A stretch of 56,346 nt of DNA from CAZTUH01 sp964620485 (GTDB lineage Bacteria; Pseudomonadota; Gammaproteobacteria; Burkholderiales; Burkholderiaceae_B), in contig CAZUGU010000005.1 in the NCBI GenBank assembly GCA_964620485.1, positions 1-56,346 on the forward strand, written 5' to 3'. This document shows, one piece after another, positions 24,915-33,639 of this stretch. The notes beneath the pieces are model-generated. The model was not told the DNA's origin and made no database searches. It saw only the letters and a program-made list of their open reading frames with translations. Position 1 is the stretch's first letter; each line of letters starts with the position of its first letter. The position numbers were made by a program, and so were the translations under genes.

Positions 24915-27521
24915 TTATTGTAAAGTTCTAGTAAAAATGAACTGACCATCCTTCCAATCTACTGGTACTACATTACTTGATCTGAAATGCCCTTCTAAAA
25001 TTAAGCGAGCCAATGGATTCTCGATATGGCGTTGTATTGCTCGTTTTAATGGTCTAGCCCCAAAAACTGAATCAAAACCTATACGAGCTAATTCGATAAC
25101 CGCTGCTTCAGATACTTCTAAACTCATTTCTTTTTGCTGAAGACGCTGACCTAATTTTTTTAACTGAATTCTAGCAATAGATTCAATATGGCTAGGTTCT
25201 AAGCTATGAAAAACCACTATTTCATCGATACGATTAAGGAATTCTGGACGTAAAGTCTGTTTGAGTTCATCCAAAACAACTTCCTTGATTACTTCATATG
25301 GCTTTCCAATCATACTTTGAATATGTTGAGATCCTAAATTTGAAGTCATTATAATTATGGTATTACAAAAATTAATTGTACGACCTTGACTATCAGTTAA
25401 ACGACCATCATCCAATATTTGCAATAGTATATTAAATACATCCTGGTGAGCTTTTTCGATTTCATCAAGTAAAATAACACTATAAGGTCTTCGACGTACA
25501 ATTTCAGTTAAGTATCCACCTTCTTCATACCCAATATATCCTGGTGGAGCTCCAATTAGACGTGCTACGGAATGTTTTTCCATAAATTCGCTCATATCAA
25601 TACGAATCATATATTCTTCTGAATCAAAAATAAATTCAGCAAGAGCCTTACTTAATTCAGTTTTACCAACACCAGTTGGTCCTAAAAATAAAAACGAACC
25701 ATATGGTCTGTCTGAATCAGATAATCCAGATCGTGAACGGCGAATTGCATCTGAAACTAGACAAACTGATTCAGTTTGACCAATTATGCGTTTATGTAAA
25801 AACTCTTCCATACTCAATAATTTATCACGCTCACTTTGTAACATTTTAGATACTGGTATGCCGGTAGATCTTGAAACTACAATAGCAATTTCTTCCGAAC
25901 TAACTTGAGTGTGTAATAATTTCTGTTGAAAGTATTTATTACTAGTATTAGTATCAAATTTACCAGAATGATCTTCAGACTTTTTAAGGCGTTTTTCTAA
26001 CTCTGGTAATTTACCGTATTGTAGTTCCGCCAGTTTATCAAATTGACCTTTCCGTTGTAATGCAGATATTTCAGCACGGATATTTTCAATTTCTTCTTTA
26101 AGTTCTTTTATACCTTTCAATTCTAACTTTTCATATTTCCATATTTCTTCAAGTTCGTCATATTCACGTTGTGATTTCATTAATTCATCTTCGATGGTAA
26201 GCAATCGTTTTTTAGATAATTCATCTGTTTCCCGTTTAACAGTTTCACGTTCAATTTTCAGCTGTATAATACGTCGATCAAGTTTATCCATTAATTCAGG
26301 CTTCGAATCAATTTCCATACGAATTCGCGCAGCGGCTTCATCAATTAAATCAATAGCTTTATCAGGCAAAAAACGATCTGTAATATATCTATGCGATAAT
26401 TCAGAAGCAGCTATTATAGCAGAGTCAGTAATTTCGACACCATGATGTATTTCATAACGTTCCTTTAAACCTCGTAAAATAGCAATAGTTGATTTGACAT
26501 CAGGTTCTCCTATCAAAACTTTCTGAAAACGTCTTTCAAATGCTGCATCTCTTTCAATATATTTTCGGTATTCATCAAGTGTTGTCGCACCTATACAATG
26601 TAATTCCCCACGAGCTAATGCTGGTTTAAGCATGTTACTAGCATCCATTGCACCGTCAGTTTTTCCTGCACCTACCATGGTATGTAATTCATCAATAAAA
26701 ACAATATTATTACCATCATCTTTTGAAAGTTCTTTTAAAACAGACTTAAGTCTTTCTTCAAATTCACCTCGAAATTTAGAACCTGCTAATAGAGATGCTA
26801 AGTCTAAAGATAGTACTCGTTTTCCAGATAATGTTTCTGGTACTTCGTTATTAACAATACGTTGTGCTAATCCTTCAACAATTGCTGTTTTACCCACGCC
26901 AGGTTCTCCAATGAGAACTGGATTATTCTTTGTACGCCGTTGTAAAATTTGAATTGTACGGCGTATTTCATCATCACGACCGATGACAGGATCTAATTTA
27001 CCCTGCTGTGCATATTTTGTTATATCTAAAGTATATTGAGAAAGTGCTTCACGATTAGATTCTCCTTGAGCTTTTAAAACATTTTCACCACCACGTATAG
27101 CATTAATAGCTTCCTCTAATTTTACACGCTGTAAACCTGCTTGAGATAGTAACTGACCAGTTTCTATTTTATCATCAGCAAGCTGAAGTAAAAAAAGTTC
27201 ACTAGAAATATAAGTATCACCACGTTTCAACGCTTCCTTTTCTGTACGAGTTAGCATAATTTGTAATGTATGACTAATTTGAACATTATCATTGTTTTGA
27301 ACCTGAGGAATTTTTTTTAATGCAACATTTATAGAATTTATTAAAAGATCGATAGAAATTCCTGATCGTTTTAATAAATTTGATGTAATTTTATCAGAAT
27401 TATGTACTAATTCATGTAAAACATGTAATGGTTCTATATACGGATGATCATTACGAACAGCTAAGCTTTTGGAATTTTCTAAAATTTTTACAAATTTTGT
27501 TGTGAACTTATCTAATCGCAT
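24915..27521 (-). CDS. clpB: ATP-dependent disaggregase ClpB
   Basis: Hexameric Hsp100 that rescues aggregated proteins together with DnaK. From the ATG at 27521 the protein is 868 residues and begins MRLDKFTTKF, the canonical ClpB start; AAGGTG lies six bases upstream. A longer frame to 27557 adds twelve residues and is not favoured. Domains in order are the Clp N-repeat (1-145), first AAA+ with GEPGVGKT (about 205), the coiled-coil M domain (about 400-520), second AAA+ with GPTGVGKT (about 605), and the D2-small domain. Pore loop sequence SKFRGEFEERLK is intact. I looked for a heat-shock sigma-32 type promoter upstream and saw none convincing. Confidence 0.97.
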   Translation of the reverse strand: MRLDKFTTKFVKILENSKSLAVRNDHPYIEPLHVLHELVHNSDKITSNLLKRSGISIDLLINSINVALKKIPQVQNNDNVQISHTLQIMLTRTEKEALKRGDTYISSELFLLQLADDKIETGQLLSQAGLQRVKLEEAINAIRGGENVLKAQGESNREALSQYTLDITKYAQQGKLDPVIGRDDEIRRTIQILQRRTKNNPVLIGEPGVGKTAIVEGLAQRIVNNEVPETLSGKRVLSLDLASLLAGSKFRGEFEERLKSVLKELSKDDGNNIVFIDELHTMVGAGKTDGAMDASNMLKPALARGELHCIGATTLDEYRKYIERDAAFERRFQKVLIGEPDVKSTIAILRGLKERYEIHHGVEITDSAIIAASELSHRYITDRFLPDKAIDLIDEAAARIRMEIDSKPELMDKLDRRIIQLKIERETVKRETDELSKKRLLTIEDELMKSQREYDELEEIWKYEKLELKGIKELKEEIENIRAEISALQRKGQFDKLAELQYGKLPELEKRLKKSEDHSGKFDTNTSNKYFQQKLLHTQVSSEEIAIVVSRSTGIPVSKMLQSERDKLLSMEEFLHKRIIGQTESVCLVSDAIRRSRSGLSDSDRPYGSFLFLGPTGVGKTELSKALAEFIFDSEEYMIRIDMSEFMEKHSVARLIGAPPGYIGYEEGGYLTEIVRRRPYSVILLDEIEKAHQDVFNILLQILDDGRLTDSQGRTINFCNTIIIMTSNLGSQHIQSMIGKPYEVIKEVVLDELKQTLRPEFLNRIDEIVVFHSLEPSHIESIARIQLKKLGQRLQQKEMSLEVSEAAVIELARIGFDSVFGARPLKRAIQRHIENPLARLILEGHFRSSNVVPVDWKDGQFIFTRTLQ
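25762..25778. repeat. 8-bp-stem inverted repeat inside clpB
   Basis: CAAACTGA, one T, then TCAGTTTG. Small compared with the others but again inside a conserved coding block (ESVCLV). Confidence 0.5.
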
Positions 27522-27814
27522 AATTGACACCTTTGAGTTTCTAATATCCAAAAACAAAGAATAAAGCTAAGTAAGACCTAATACAGATTATCTATTTCTT
27601 AAATGAGCTTGAAAACAAAAAATAATAAGAATTTTGATACTTTTTTAAATTATTAAGATAATAGGTTCTTTTATTTTAGATTCAACTTGAAAAGAGAGTA
27701 CCAAACCTTAAAAATAATGAATATTTTTGATATTAATAAAATTAAGTATCTAATTTTTAAAAATTAACAATTTTGATAAAAGTAAATAAAAAGAAAACGA
27801 ATAATTCTACTAGA
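27522..27814. other. clpB upstream region
   Basis: Non-coding AT-rich stretch that must carry the clpB promoter. I could not choose a convincing -35/-10 pair; no open frame of note. Confidence 0.45.
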
Positions 27815-27855
27815 AATTTTTATGAATCCTATTTCTAATAAGATTCATAAAAATT
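27815..27855 (-). terminator. Hairpin between pgsA and clpB
   Basis: A perfect 14-bp stem (AATTTTTATGAATC and its complement, 13-base loop) about 80 bases beyond the pgsA stop. Likely ends the uvrC-pgsA transcript, but it lacks a clear T run. Confidence 0.5.
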
Positions 27856-27934
27856 AAATAAGATCAATACTTTATACAAAATATAAAAATCGAAAAAATT
27901 CGATTGATTCAATATTGTTTCTTTGTTAACTGAA

Positions 27935-28510
27935 TTATTCTATATCTCTTATATGCATTTTCGGCCATGCACATATGAAGTAATAAAACATAGACCAAGT
28001 TGCTAAAATGGCTGAAATTGTAATTAAAGTCAATCCTATTTGATGAAGTAGATAACCAGATGTTTGTTTTTCGTAGAATAAACATGGCAAAGCAATCATC
28101 TGAAATGCCGTTTTAACTTTTCCCAAACTATATACAGCAACACTGTTACTAGATCCAGTTTTTTCCATCCATTCTCTTAAAGCAGATATGACAATTTCCC
28201 GACTAATAATAACCAATGCAATAGAAGCGTCCAAACGATTTAATTTCACTAAAAGAATTAACGCTGTACACACCATCAGTTTATCGGCTACTGGATCTAA
28301 AAAAGCACCGAATGTTGATGTTTGTTTCCAACGTCGTGCAATCCATCCATCAAACCAATCTGTTAAAGCTGCTGAGATAAAAATAATAGTCGCTAGCGTA
28401 TCCCGACAAATTGTATCAATACAATTATCAGGAAGATAAAATAGACTGACAACCAATGGTATCATCCCAATACGCGTCCATGTTAAAATTATCGGTATTT
28501 TTATAAACAT
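27935..28510 (-). CDS. pgsA: CDP-diacylglycerol-glycerol-3-phosphate 3-phosphatidyltransferase
   Basis: Inner-membrane enzyme that makes phosphatidylglycerol phosphate, the committed step to phosphatidylglycerol and cardiolipin. The 191-residue protein has about five hydrophobic segments and the CDP-alcohol phosphotransferase signature D54-G55-x2-A58-R59-x8-G68-x3-D72-x3-D76 exactly. It opens with the usual hydrophobic IPIILTWTRIGMIPLVV helix. It follows uvrC by 66 bases on the same strand, a pairing common in proteobacteria. Confidence 0.96.
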   Translation of the reverse strand: MFIKIPIILTWTRIGMIPLVVSLFYLPDNCIDTICRDTLATIIFISAALTDWFDGWIARRWKQTSTFGAFLDPVADKLMVCTALILLVKLNRLDASIALVIISREIVISALREWMEKTGSSNSVAVYSLGKVKTAFQMIALPCLFYEKQTSGYLLHQIGLTLITISAILATWSMFYYFICAWPKMHIRDIE

Positions 28511-28576
28511 AGAAGCAAATTATTTCGATGATTTGAAAGAAAAAACAGATTCATAACATACTTATTATATAATCAA

Positions 28577-30415
28577 TTATTTTAAAGAATTAAGGATTCT
28601 CATGGCTAGTGATTGAGAAATACCTTTCACTGTAGTTAATTCATCTATATTAGCTGATGCTATATTATCAATACATCCAAATTTTCTTAATAAATGTTGT
28701 CTCCGATGAATACCGATTCCATAGATGTTTTCAAGTTGTGAAAAATTGCGAGTCTTTGCAAGACGGTTTTTCATGCCAGACAAAGCGAATCGGTGAGCTT
28801 CATCACGAATTTTCATGAGTAGTACGGATACAGGTAATTCAGAATCTAAAACAATTGATGGTTTATTATCTGAAAATACTAGTTTTTCAGGTTTGTTTTT
28901 CTTTTTTTCACCTTTTGCAATACCAATCAAGACTTGAATATTTAAATTAAGTTCAGATAAAACTTCGTTAACTACTTTAATTTGTCCTTTCCCACCATCT
29001 ATTAATACAACATTTGGTATATCTTCTTTGTCTTGAATCAATTTTGTAAAGCGTCGATAAATTACTTGTCTAATAGCATTATAATCGTCTCCTGGTTTAA
29101 TTCCAGTTATATTATAACGTCGATATAAGGAGTGTTGCATTAAATAATTTTTAAATACGACACAAGAAGCTTGTGTTGCTTCACCAGATGCATGACTAAT
29201 ATCAAAACATTCAATATATAAATTATCTGGTATATTTTGTTTTGTAATAAATTTTAAGAATCTTGATAATGCAAATGTTTGTGAAGTACATAATTTTAAA
29301 GTTCTTAATGATTGTTTCAAAGAAAGTTCAGCATTTTTTTTGGCTTGTTCTAACCAAGAATACATAATTCCTTTTGGATTTGTTAAAATCTGAACAGATT
29401 TCATCTGATCTGCATTATTTTTCTTAGATTTTATAAAATTAATATCTAGATTAGATAAAGAATGCGATAAAACTAATATATTGGGTATCGGATTGAATCT
29501 ATATTGTTGTATAATAAAATCTTCAAGTATTTTATGTTGTTCCTTTCCTGAGAAGGTTTCTGGATAAATTACTTTATCACCTAAATGCTGACCATTTCTA
29601 ACCATTGCTAAATTAATGCAGGATATATTATTGATACTAGCTATAGCGATAATATCTGTATCTTTACAACCTATATTTTCCATAGTTTGTTTATGTAAGA
29701 TTTTTGATATAGCTACTATTTGATCTTGTATTAAAGCTGCAGATTCAAATTCTAATGAATCTGCAGCTATTTGCATGTTTTTTTTAAGTTCACTAACAAC
29801 ACTATTTTTTTCTCCTTTTAAAAACTGAATAGCGTTTTGTACATCAATATCATAATCTTTATTATTAATAATATTTACACATGGAGCTGAACAAGATTTT
29901 ATTTGATATAACATGCAGGGACGGGAACGATTTATAAATACCGAATCTTTACAAGTTCGTAAACGAAAAATTTTCTGTATTACATGAATGGTTTCTCTGG
30001 CAGCCCATGCATTAGGAAATGGACCAAAATAGTGTGCATTTGTATTATTAATATTTCCTCTATAATAAGCAATTCTTGGACAATTATGTTTGGAAATTAG
30101 AACGTAAGGATATGATTTATCATCTCGGAACAAAATATTATATCGTGGAAGATGATGCTTAATTAAATTCTTTTCAAGAATAAAAGCTTCAATTTCTGAT
30201 GGAGTCACCGTTATATCGATCTTTACGATTTTTTTTACCATTCGTGCAATGCGGGGATTCATAATTTTTTTATGAAAATAAGATGCGACACGTTTTTTTA
30301 AATTACAGGCTTTCCCTATATATATAATTTCTCCCATCTTGTTTAAATATTTGTAAATACCTGGCAAATTGGGTAAAGTGGCTATAAATGACTTGAGATC
30401 AAAATCATTAAACAT
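28577..30415 (-). CDS. uvrC: Excinuclease ABC subunit UvrC
   Basis: Makes both incisions in nucleotide excision repair. I start at the ATG at 30415 (612 residues), where the sequence FDLKSFIATLPNLPGIYKY matches family N-termini; the upstream ATG at 30475 would add 20 atypical residues, and neither has a strong ribosome site. Domains: GIY-YIG nuclease (PGIYKYL ... IIYIGKACNLKKR), a cysteine-containing segment (CMLYQIKSCSAPC), the UVR motif (about 200-235, SLEFESAALIQDQI), the RNase H-like endonuclease with its two aspartates (ECFDISH and VLIDGGKGQ), and C-terminal helix-hairpin-helix repeats (ENIYGIGIHRRQHLLRKFG). Complete and apparently functional. A 13-bp hairpin lies over the UVR motif. Confidence 0.95.
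   Translation of the reverse strand: MFNDFDLKSFIATLPNLPGIYKYLNKMGEIIYIGKACNLKKRVASYFHKKIMNPRIARMVKKIVKIDITVTPSEIEAFILEKNLIKHHLPRYNILFRDDKSYPYVLISKHNCPRIAYYRGNINNTNAHYFGPFPNAWAARETIHVIQKIFRLRTCKDSVFINRSRPCMLYQIKSCSAPCVNIINNKDYDIDVQNAIQFLKGEKNSVVSELKKNMQIAADSLEFESAALIQDQIVAISKILHKQTMENIGCKDTDIIAIASINNISCINLAMVRNGQHLGDKVIYPETFSGKEQHKILEDFIIQQYRFNPIPNILVLSHSLSNLDINFIKSKKNNADQMKSVQILTNPKGIMYSWLEQAKKNAELSLKQSLRTLKLCTSQTFALSRFLKFITKQNIPDNLYIECFDISHASGEATQASCVVFKNYLMQHSLYRRYNITGIKPGDDYNAIRQVIYRRFTKLIQDKEDIPNVVLIDGGKGQIKVVNEVLSELNLNIQVLIGIAKGEKKKNKPEKLVFSDNKPSIVLDSELPVSVLLMKIRDEAHRFALSGMKNRLAKTRNFSQLENIYGIGIHRRQHLLRKFGCIDNIASANIDELTTVKGISQSLAMRILNSLK
29735..29768. repeat. 13-bp-stem inverted repeat inside uvrC
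   Basis: AGCTGCAGATTCA and its exact reverse complement flank eight bases. The repeat covers the conserved UVR motif (AADSLEFESAAL), so the encoded residues are family-typical and no insertion is apparent. Confidence 0.8.
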
Positions 30416-30824
30416 ATTAATGATAATTTTCCATTCTGGAATAGTAATAAACACAATATAATTGATATTTTCCATTGAAATATCAAATTCGAATTGCTCG
30501 AATTAGCACGATCTAGATTTAAAAGCTATTTCAAAAATTGAAATGGAAGAAATTTTAATTTTTGAAATAGCTTTATTCTATCTTTGATAAAACTTTCAAT
30601 TAATTTCTATATTAATATTAACTTTGATTATAAAGATGAGATAATTTTATTCAATTTTTCCTAAAGATTCTTATGTTTTGATTTCTCACGTAGAAAGTAT
30701 CGGAATCTTTATATCGAATGTAAAACTTTAAAAGTTAGCATTGCTGTTATAGATTTACAAAAAATATTAAATTAATTCATAAAGAAAATATTATAGCACT
30801 AATTATAAAAACATTCTTTCTATT
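30416..30824. other. Non-coding spacer between acpS and uvrC
   Basis: Apart from the hairpin at 30523-30575 there is no coding signal. Relatives often carry nagZ in this neighbourhood; nothing readable of it remains. Confidence 0.5.
30523..30575 (-). terminator. Hairpin between acpS and uvrC
   Basis: A perfect 18-bp stem (AAAGCTATTTCAAAAATT and its complement) with a 17-base loop. It may end the pdxJ-acpS transcript; no strong T run follows, so its role is uncertain. Confidence 0.5.
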
Positions 30825-31244
30825 CTAGAACGCTATATTAATAGGTGGTCTAAGATTTTCGATTACAACATAAGCGATAACTAATCTAAAATCATCAGAT
30901 ATAGAAACATGAGCAGACCCATACCGCTCGTTGTACCATTTTGAAAAATTAGAAGATAATACTACAGTAGGACTACCTGTAGTAGTATTCAAAATTTGAA
31001 CTCCGTGCCATGTTATCGGTATATTAATTTTGAGATTGATAGCTTTAAAAAACGCTTCTTTTGCTGCAAAACGAGAACTCAGAAAATTAATACCTCTTTG
31101 AAAGCTACGTTTTTTTCGATTATTAAATTCATCTAGTTCTTGCAATCCTAAAATTCTCTTCGCAAAACGTTCGCCATACTTCATTAATATCTGCTCAATT
31201 CGAGAAGTATTTAGTAAATCTATACCAATTCCAGCAATATTCAT
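30825..31244 (-). CDS. acpS: Holo-[acyl-carrier-protein] synthase
   Basis: Transfers 4'-phosphopantetheine from CoA to acyl carrier protein, activating fatty-acid synthesis. The 139-residue protein has the magnesium-binding GIGIDLLNTSRI (Asp9) and the catalytic SSRFAAKEAFFKAI helix with its glutamate, plus the TGSPTVVL and HVSISDD segments near the C-terminus. It follows pdxJ by 75 bases, the conserved pdxJ-acpS pair. Normal in length, no anomalies. Confidence 0.96.
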   Translation of the reverse strand: MNIAGIGIDLLNTSRIEQILMKYGERFAKRILGLQELDEFNNRKKRSFQRGINFLSSRFAAKEAFFKAINLKINIPITWHGVQILNTTTGSPTVVLSSNFSKWYNERYGSAHVSISDDFRLVIAYVVIENLRPPINIAF

Positions 31245-31319
31245 TATTAATTACTAATTAGAAAATAATTCCTAGTATGCAAGCAAGATCAGATTGACAC
31301 ATTTGTTCATTATAATATG

Positions 31320-32072
31320 TTACAGTTCATAATTCCTATACAAAGCTTGTTGATTTTTTTGTACAATTATAGCTTTCATATCACGAACAGCTTTATTCCA
31401 ACCATCAAAAATTGCTTGTGAAACAATAGAATGGCCGATATTGAATACAGATATTCCATATAATCCTGCAATTGGAGCAATATTATCATAGTTTAAACCA
31501 TGACCTAAGTTAACCTGCAAACCTAACTTTAAACTAATTTCTATTGCTATCTTAATTCTTTGAATTTCGATCTGAATTTGTTTTGGAGATGATGTTTCAG
31601 AATATATTCCTGTATGAAGTTCTATAGTAGATACACCTGTTTTTGCAGCAGCAGTAATTTGTTCTATATCAGGATTTATAAACAAAGATACCTGAATACC
31701 GGCTTTTGTAAGAAAATTAACTGCATCACTAATTTTGAAGAAATTTCTAGTTATTTCTAAACCTCCTTCAGTTGTTAATTCAGATCGTTGCTCAGGAACT
31801 AAACAAACTTCCTTTGGTCTAACAGTACAAGCTATATTAAGCATTTCCTTGGTTAAGGAACATTCCAAGTTCATATGAGTAATAAGTGCCTGATGAATTG
31901 CATAAACATCAGCATCTTGAATATGTCGTCTATCTTCACGTAAATGCAAAGTAATTAAATCTGCCCCAGCTTCTTCAGCAAGCTTGGCTGCAATTAATGG
32001 ACTTGGATAAAAAGTATGTCGTTGTTGCCGAAGTGTCGCAATATGATCAATATTTACACCAAGTTTTGTCAT
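31320..32072 (-). CDS. pdxJ: Pyridoxine 5'-phosphate synthase
   Basis: Condenses 1-deoxyxylulose-5-phosphate with 3-amino-2-oxopropyl phosphate to make the vitamin B6 ring. The 250-residue TIM barrel shows LGVNIDHIATLRQQR at the N-terminus, the DLITLHLREDRRHIQD block, and the phosphate-binding HGLNYDN and FNIGHSIVS loops. It indicates that B6 can still be made if PdxA and others survive elsewhere. First gene of the pdxJ-acpS pair. Confidence 0.97.
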   Translation of the reverse strand: MTKLGVNIDHIATLRQQRHTFYPSPLIAAKLAEEAGADLITLHLREDRRHIQDADVYAIHQALITHMNLECSLTKEMLNIACTVRPKEVCLVPEQRSELTTEGGLEITRNFFKISDAVNFLTKAGIQVSLFINPDIEQITAAAKTGVSTIELHTGIYSETSSPKQIQIEIQRIKIAIEISLKLGLQVNLGHGLNYDNIAPIAGLYGISVFNIGHSIVSQAIFDGWNKAVRDMKAIIVQKNQQALYRNYEL

Positions 32073-32367
32073 TATAATGCGAGTATTATCTTTTATACTA
32101 TTATTGTTAATATTACTATCTTTTCTAGGATCTTACTATAAGTGTAAGAATGCATTAAAAATAAATAAAATACAAATTAGGTAAATCTCTAAAAAAGAAA
32201 CTATTGGACATGTCTGTTTTAGAAAATCTTTAAAGACTGTGCAAACAGAAAAAATATGAATGATACATTTTGTAAAGAAAAAATATAATACTGATTCAAT
32301 CAAAACAGAATGCTATTAATTAACAAAAAATTCAATAACTGATCTATGTATTCTACAGTTAATTATT

Positions 32368-32535
32368 TTATCTTAGTTTAGTTTCTCGATATTCAACATG
32401 TCTTCGTGCAACAGGATCAAATTTTCTAATTGATATCTTCCCGGACATATTACGCTTATTTTTTGTAGTAGTATAAAAATGTCCCGTCCCAGCAGAAGAT
32501 TCAAGTTTGATTTTCTCTCGTGTACTTTTTGACAT
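32368..32535 (-). CDS. rpmG: 50S ribosomal protein L33
   Basis: Small 50S subunit protein near the E site. I use the ATG at 32535, giving 55 residues with the canonical start MSKSTREKIKLESSAGTG; GGAGGA lies upstream. A longer frame to 32553 actually overlaps that ribosome site and is rejected. The zinc-binding cysteine pairs of some L33 proteins are absent (Cys-minus type). It follows rpmB on the same strand with about 100 bases between. Confidence 0.96.
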   Translation of the reverse strand: MSKSTREKIKLESSAGTGHFYTTTKNKRNMSGKISIRKFDPVARRHVEYRETKLR

Positions 32536-32637
32536 TAATAAAAAATCCTCCAATTAAAAATTACAAAAACGTACTAGTAGTAAATTTTAGTATCTATTAC
32601 ACAATACAAAAAAATTGTGAAGTCTAAATTGAATTTT

Positions 32638-32862
32638 TTATTTTTTATACATTTTAGAAAAAATTGTATCAATACCATATTTATCAATTATTCGAAGGCC
32701 TTTAGTAGAAACGCGAAGGCGAATCCAACGATTTTCACTATCTATCCAAAAACGTCGTGACTGTAAATTAGGTAAAAAATTCCGTTTAGTTTTATTATTT
32801 GCATGTGAAACATTATTTCCAACCCTAGGACGTTTATTAGTTATTTGACAAACGCGCGTCAA
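32638..32862 (-). CDS. rpmB: 50S ribosomal protein L28
   Basis: 50S subunit protein encoded upstream of L33 as usual. The 74-residue protein opens TRVCQITNKRPRVGNNVSHA and has the NLQSRRFWIDSENRWIRLRVS core and KGLRIIDKYGID end. The start is TTG at 32862, with AAGGAG about eight bases upstream. Normal length. Confidence 0.95.
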   Translation of the reverse strand: MTRVCQITNKRPRVGNNVSHANNKTKRNFLPNLQSRRFWIDSENRWIRLRVSTKGLRIIDKYGIDTIFSKMYKK

Positions 32863-33639
32863 AATATATCTCCTTTTTATATGAATATAATATTACAAAA
32901 TAGGAAAGCAAATCTTATTTAGGTATTAAAAATTTAGGTATTAAAATGCACAATAAGACTCAACTGAATTGATTATTCCATCCTTATTCCCACTATTCTT
33001 AAAACTGGTCTGAACTTGACTTCTCGAGATTATAAATATAACTTTAGAATTCCGAATAATTTGCAAAAAGAAAAATTGCAAGTGAACCCACTTATTCTAA
33101 CATAATTTGAGACCTTAGCAATATCCATCTAAATCGATATTAAAAGATCGAGAAATACATTACTAAATAAAATAAAAATTACATTTAAAAAAATAAGGAA
33201 CATAATTAATAATTAAATTTTTAGATTCAATTTATAGAATATGCTTCATTTAAGTATCTTATGTTAAACATATTATATTTTTTTTCTAAAATATTGAAAC
33301 ATCATATCAAAAATATATAAATACATATAAATAGAATTTGGATTATTGATTATTGCTTTGATAAGTTAAAGACTTTTAAAATCGATTCTTAATCAATTTT
33401 CTAGTTTTTAAATAAAAATAATATTACTGATTATATAAAGTAAATTCTAAATTTCTTAATTAGTAGAATACTTAAAAAATATTAATAATTTTCCAATTTT
33501 TATAGTTTTTTTTATTGTTTTTATATTGTTATTAGTCTCAAAATCCATCTTTAATTATGAACTATTTTTCTTAGATATCTTATTTATGTTTTTATGTAAT
33601 ATTTCTAATATATCTTAGATTTATTAATGGAGGATAATT
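32863..33639. other. Divergent spacer between rpmB and proX
   Basis: A 777-base non-coding interval that must hold the promoters of rpmB-rpmG (minus) and proXWV (plus). It contains the exact tandem duplication at 32917-32946. On the minus strand TTGAGT with TACCTA 17 bases downstream is a weak promoter candidate for rpmB. No gene remnant recognised. Confidence 0.5.
32917..32946. repeat. 15-bp tandem duplication in the rpmB leader
   Basis: The unit ATTTAGGTATTAAAA occurs twice, head to tail and without mismatch, 55-85 bases upstream of rpmB. It is probably a slippage product and shifts any promoter spacing in this leader. Confidence 0.8.
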
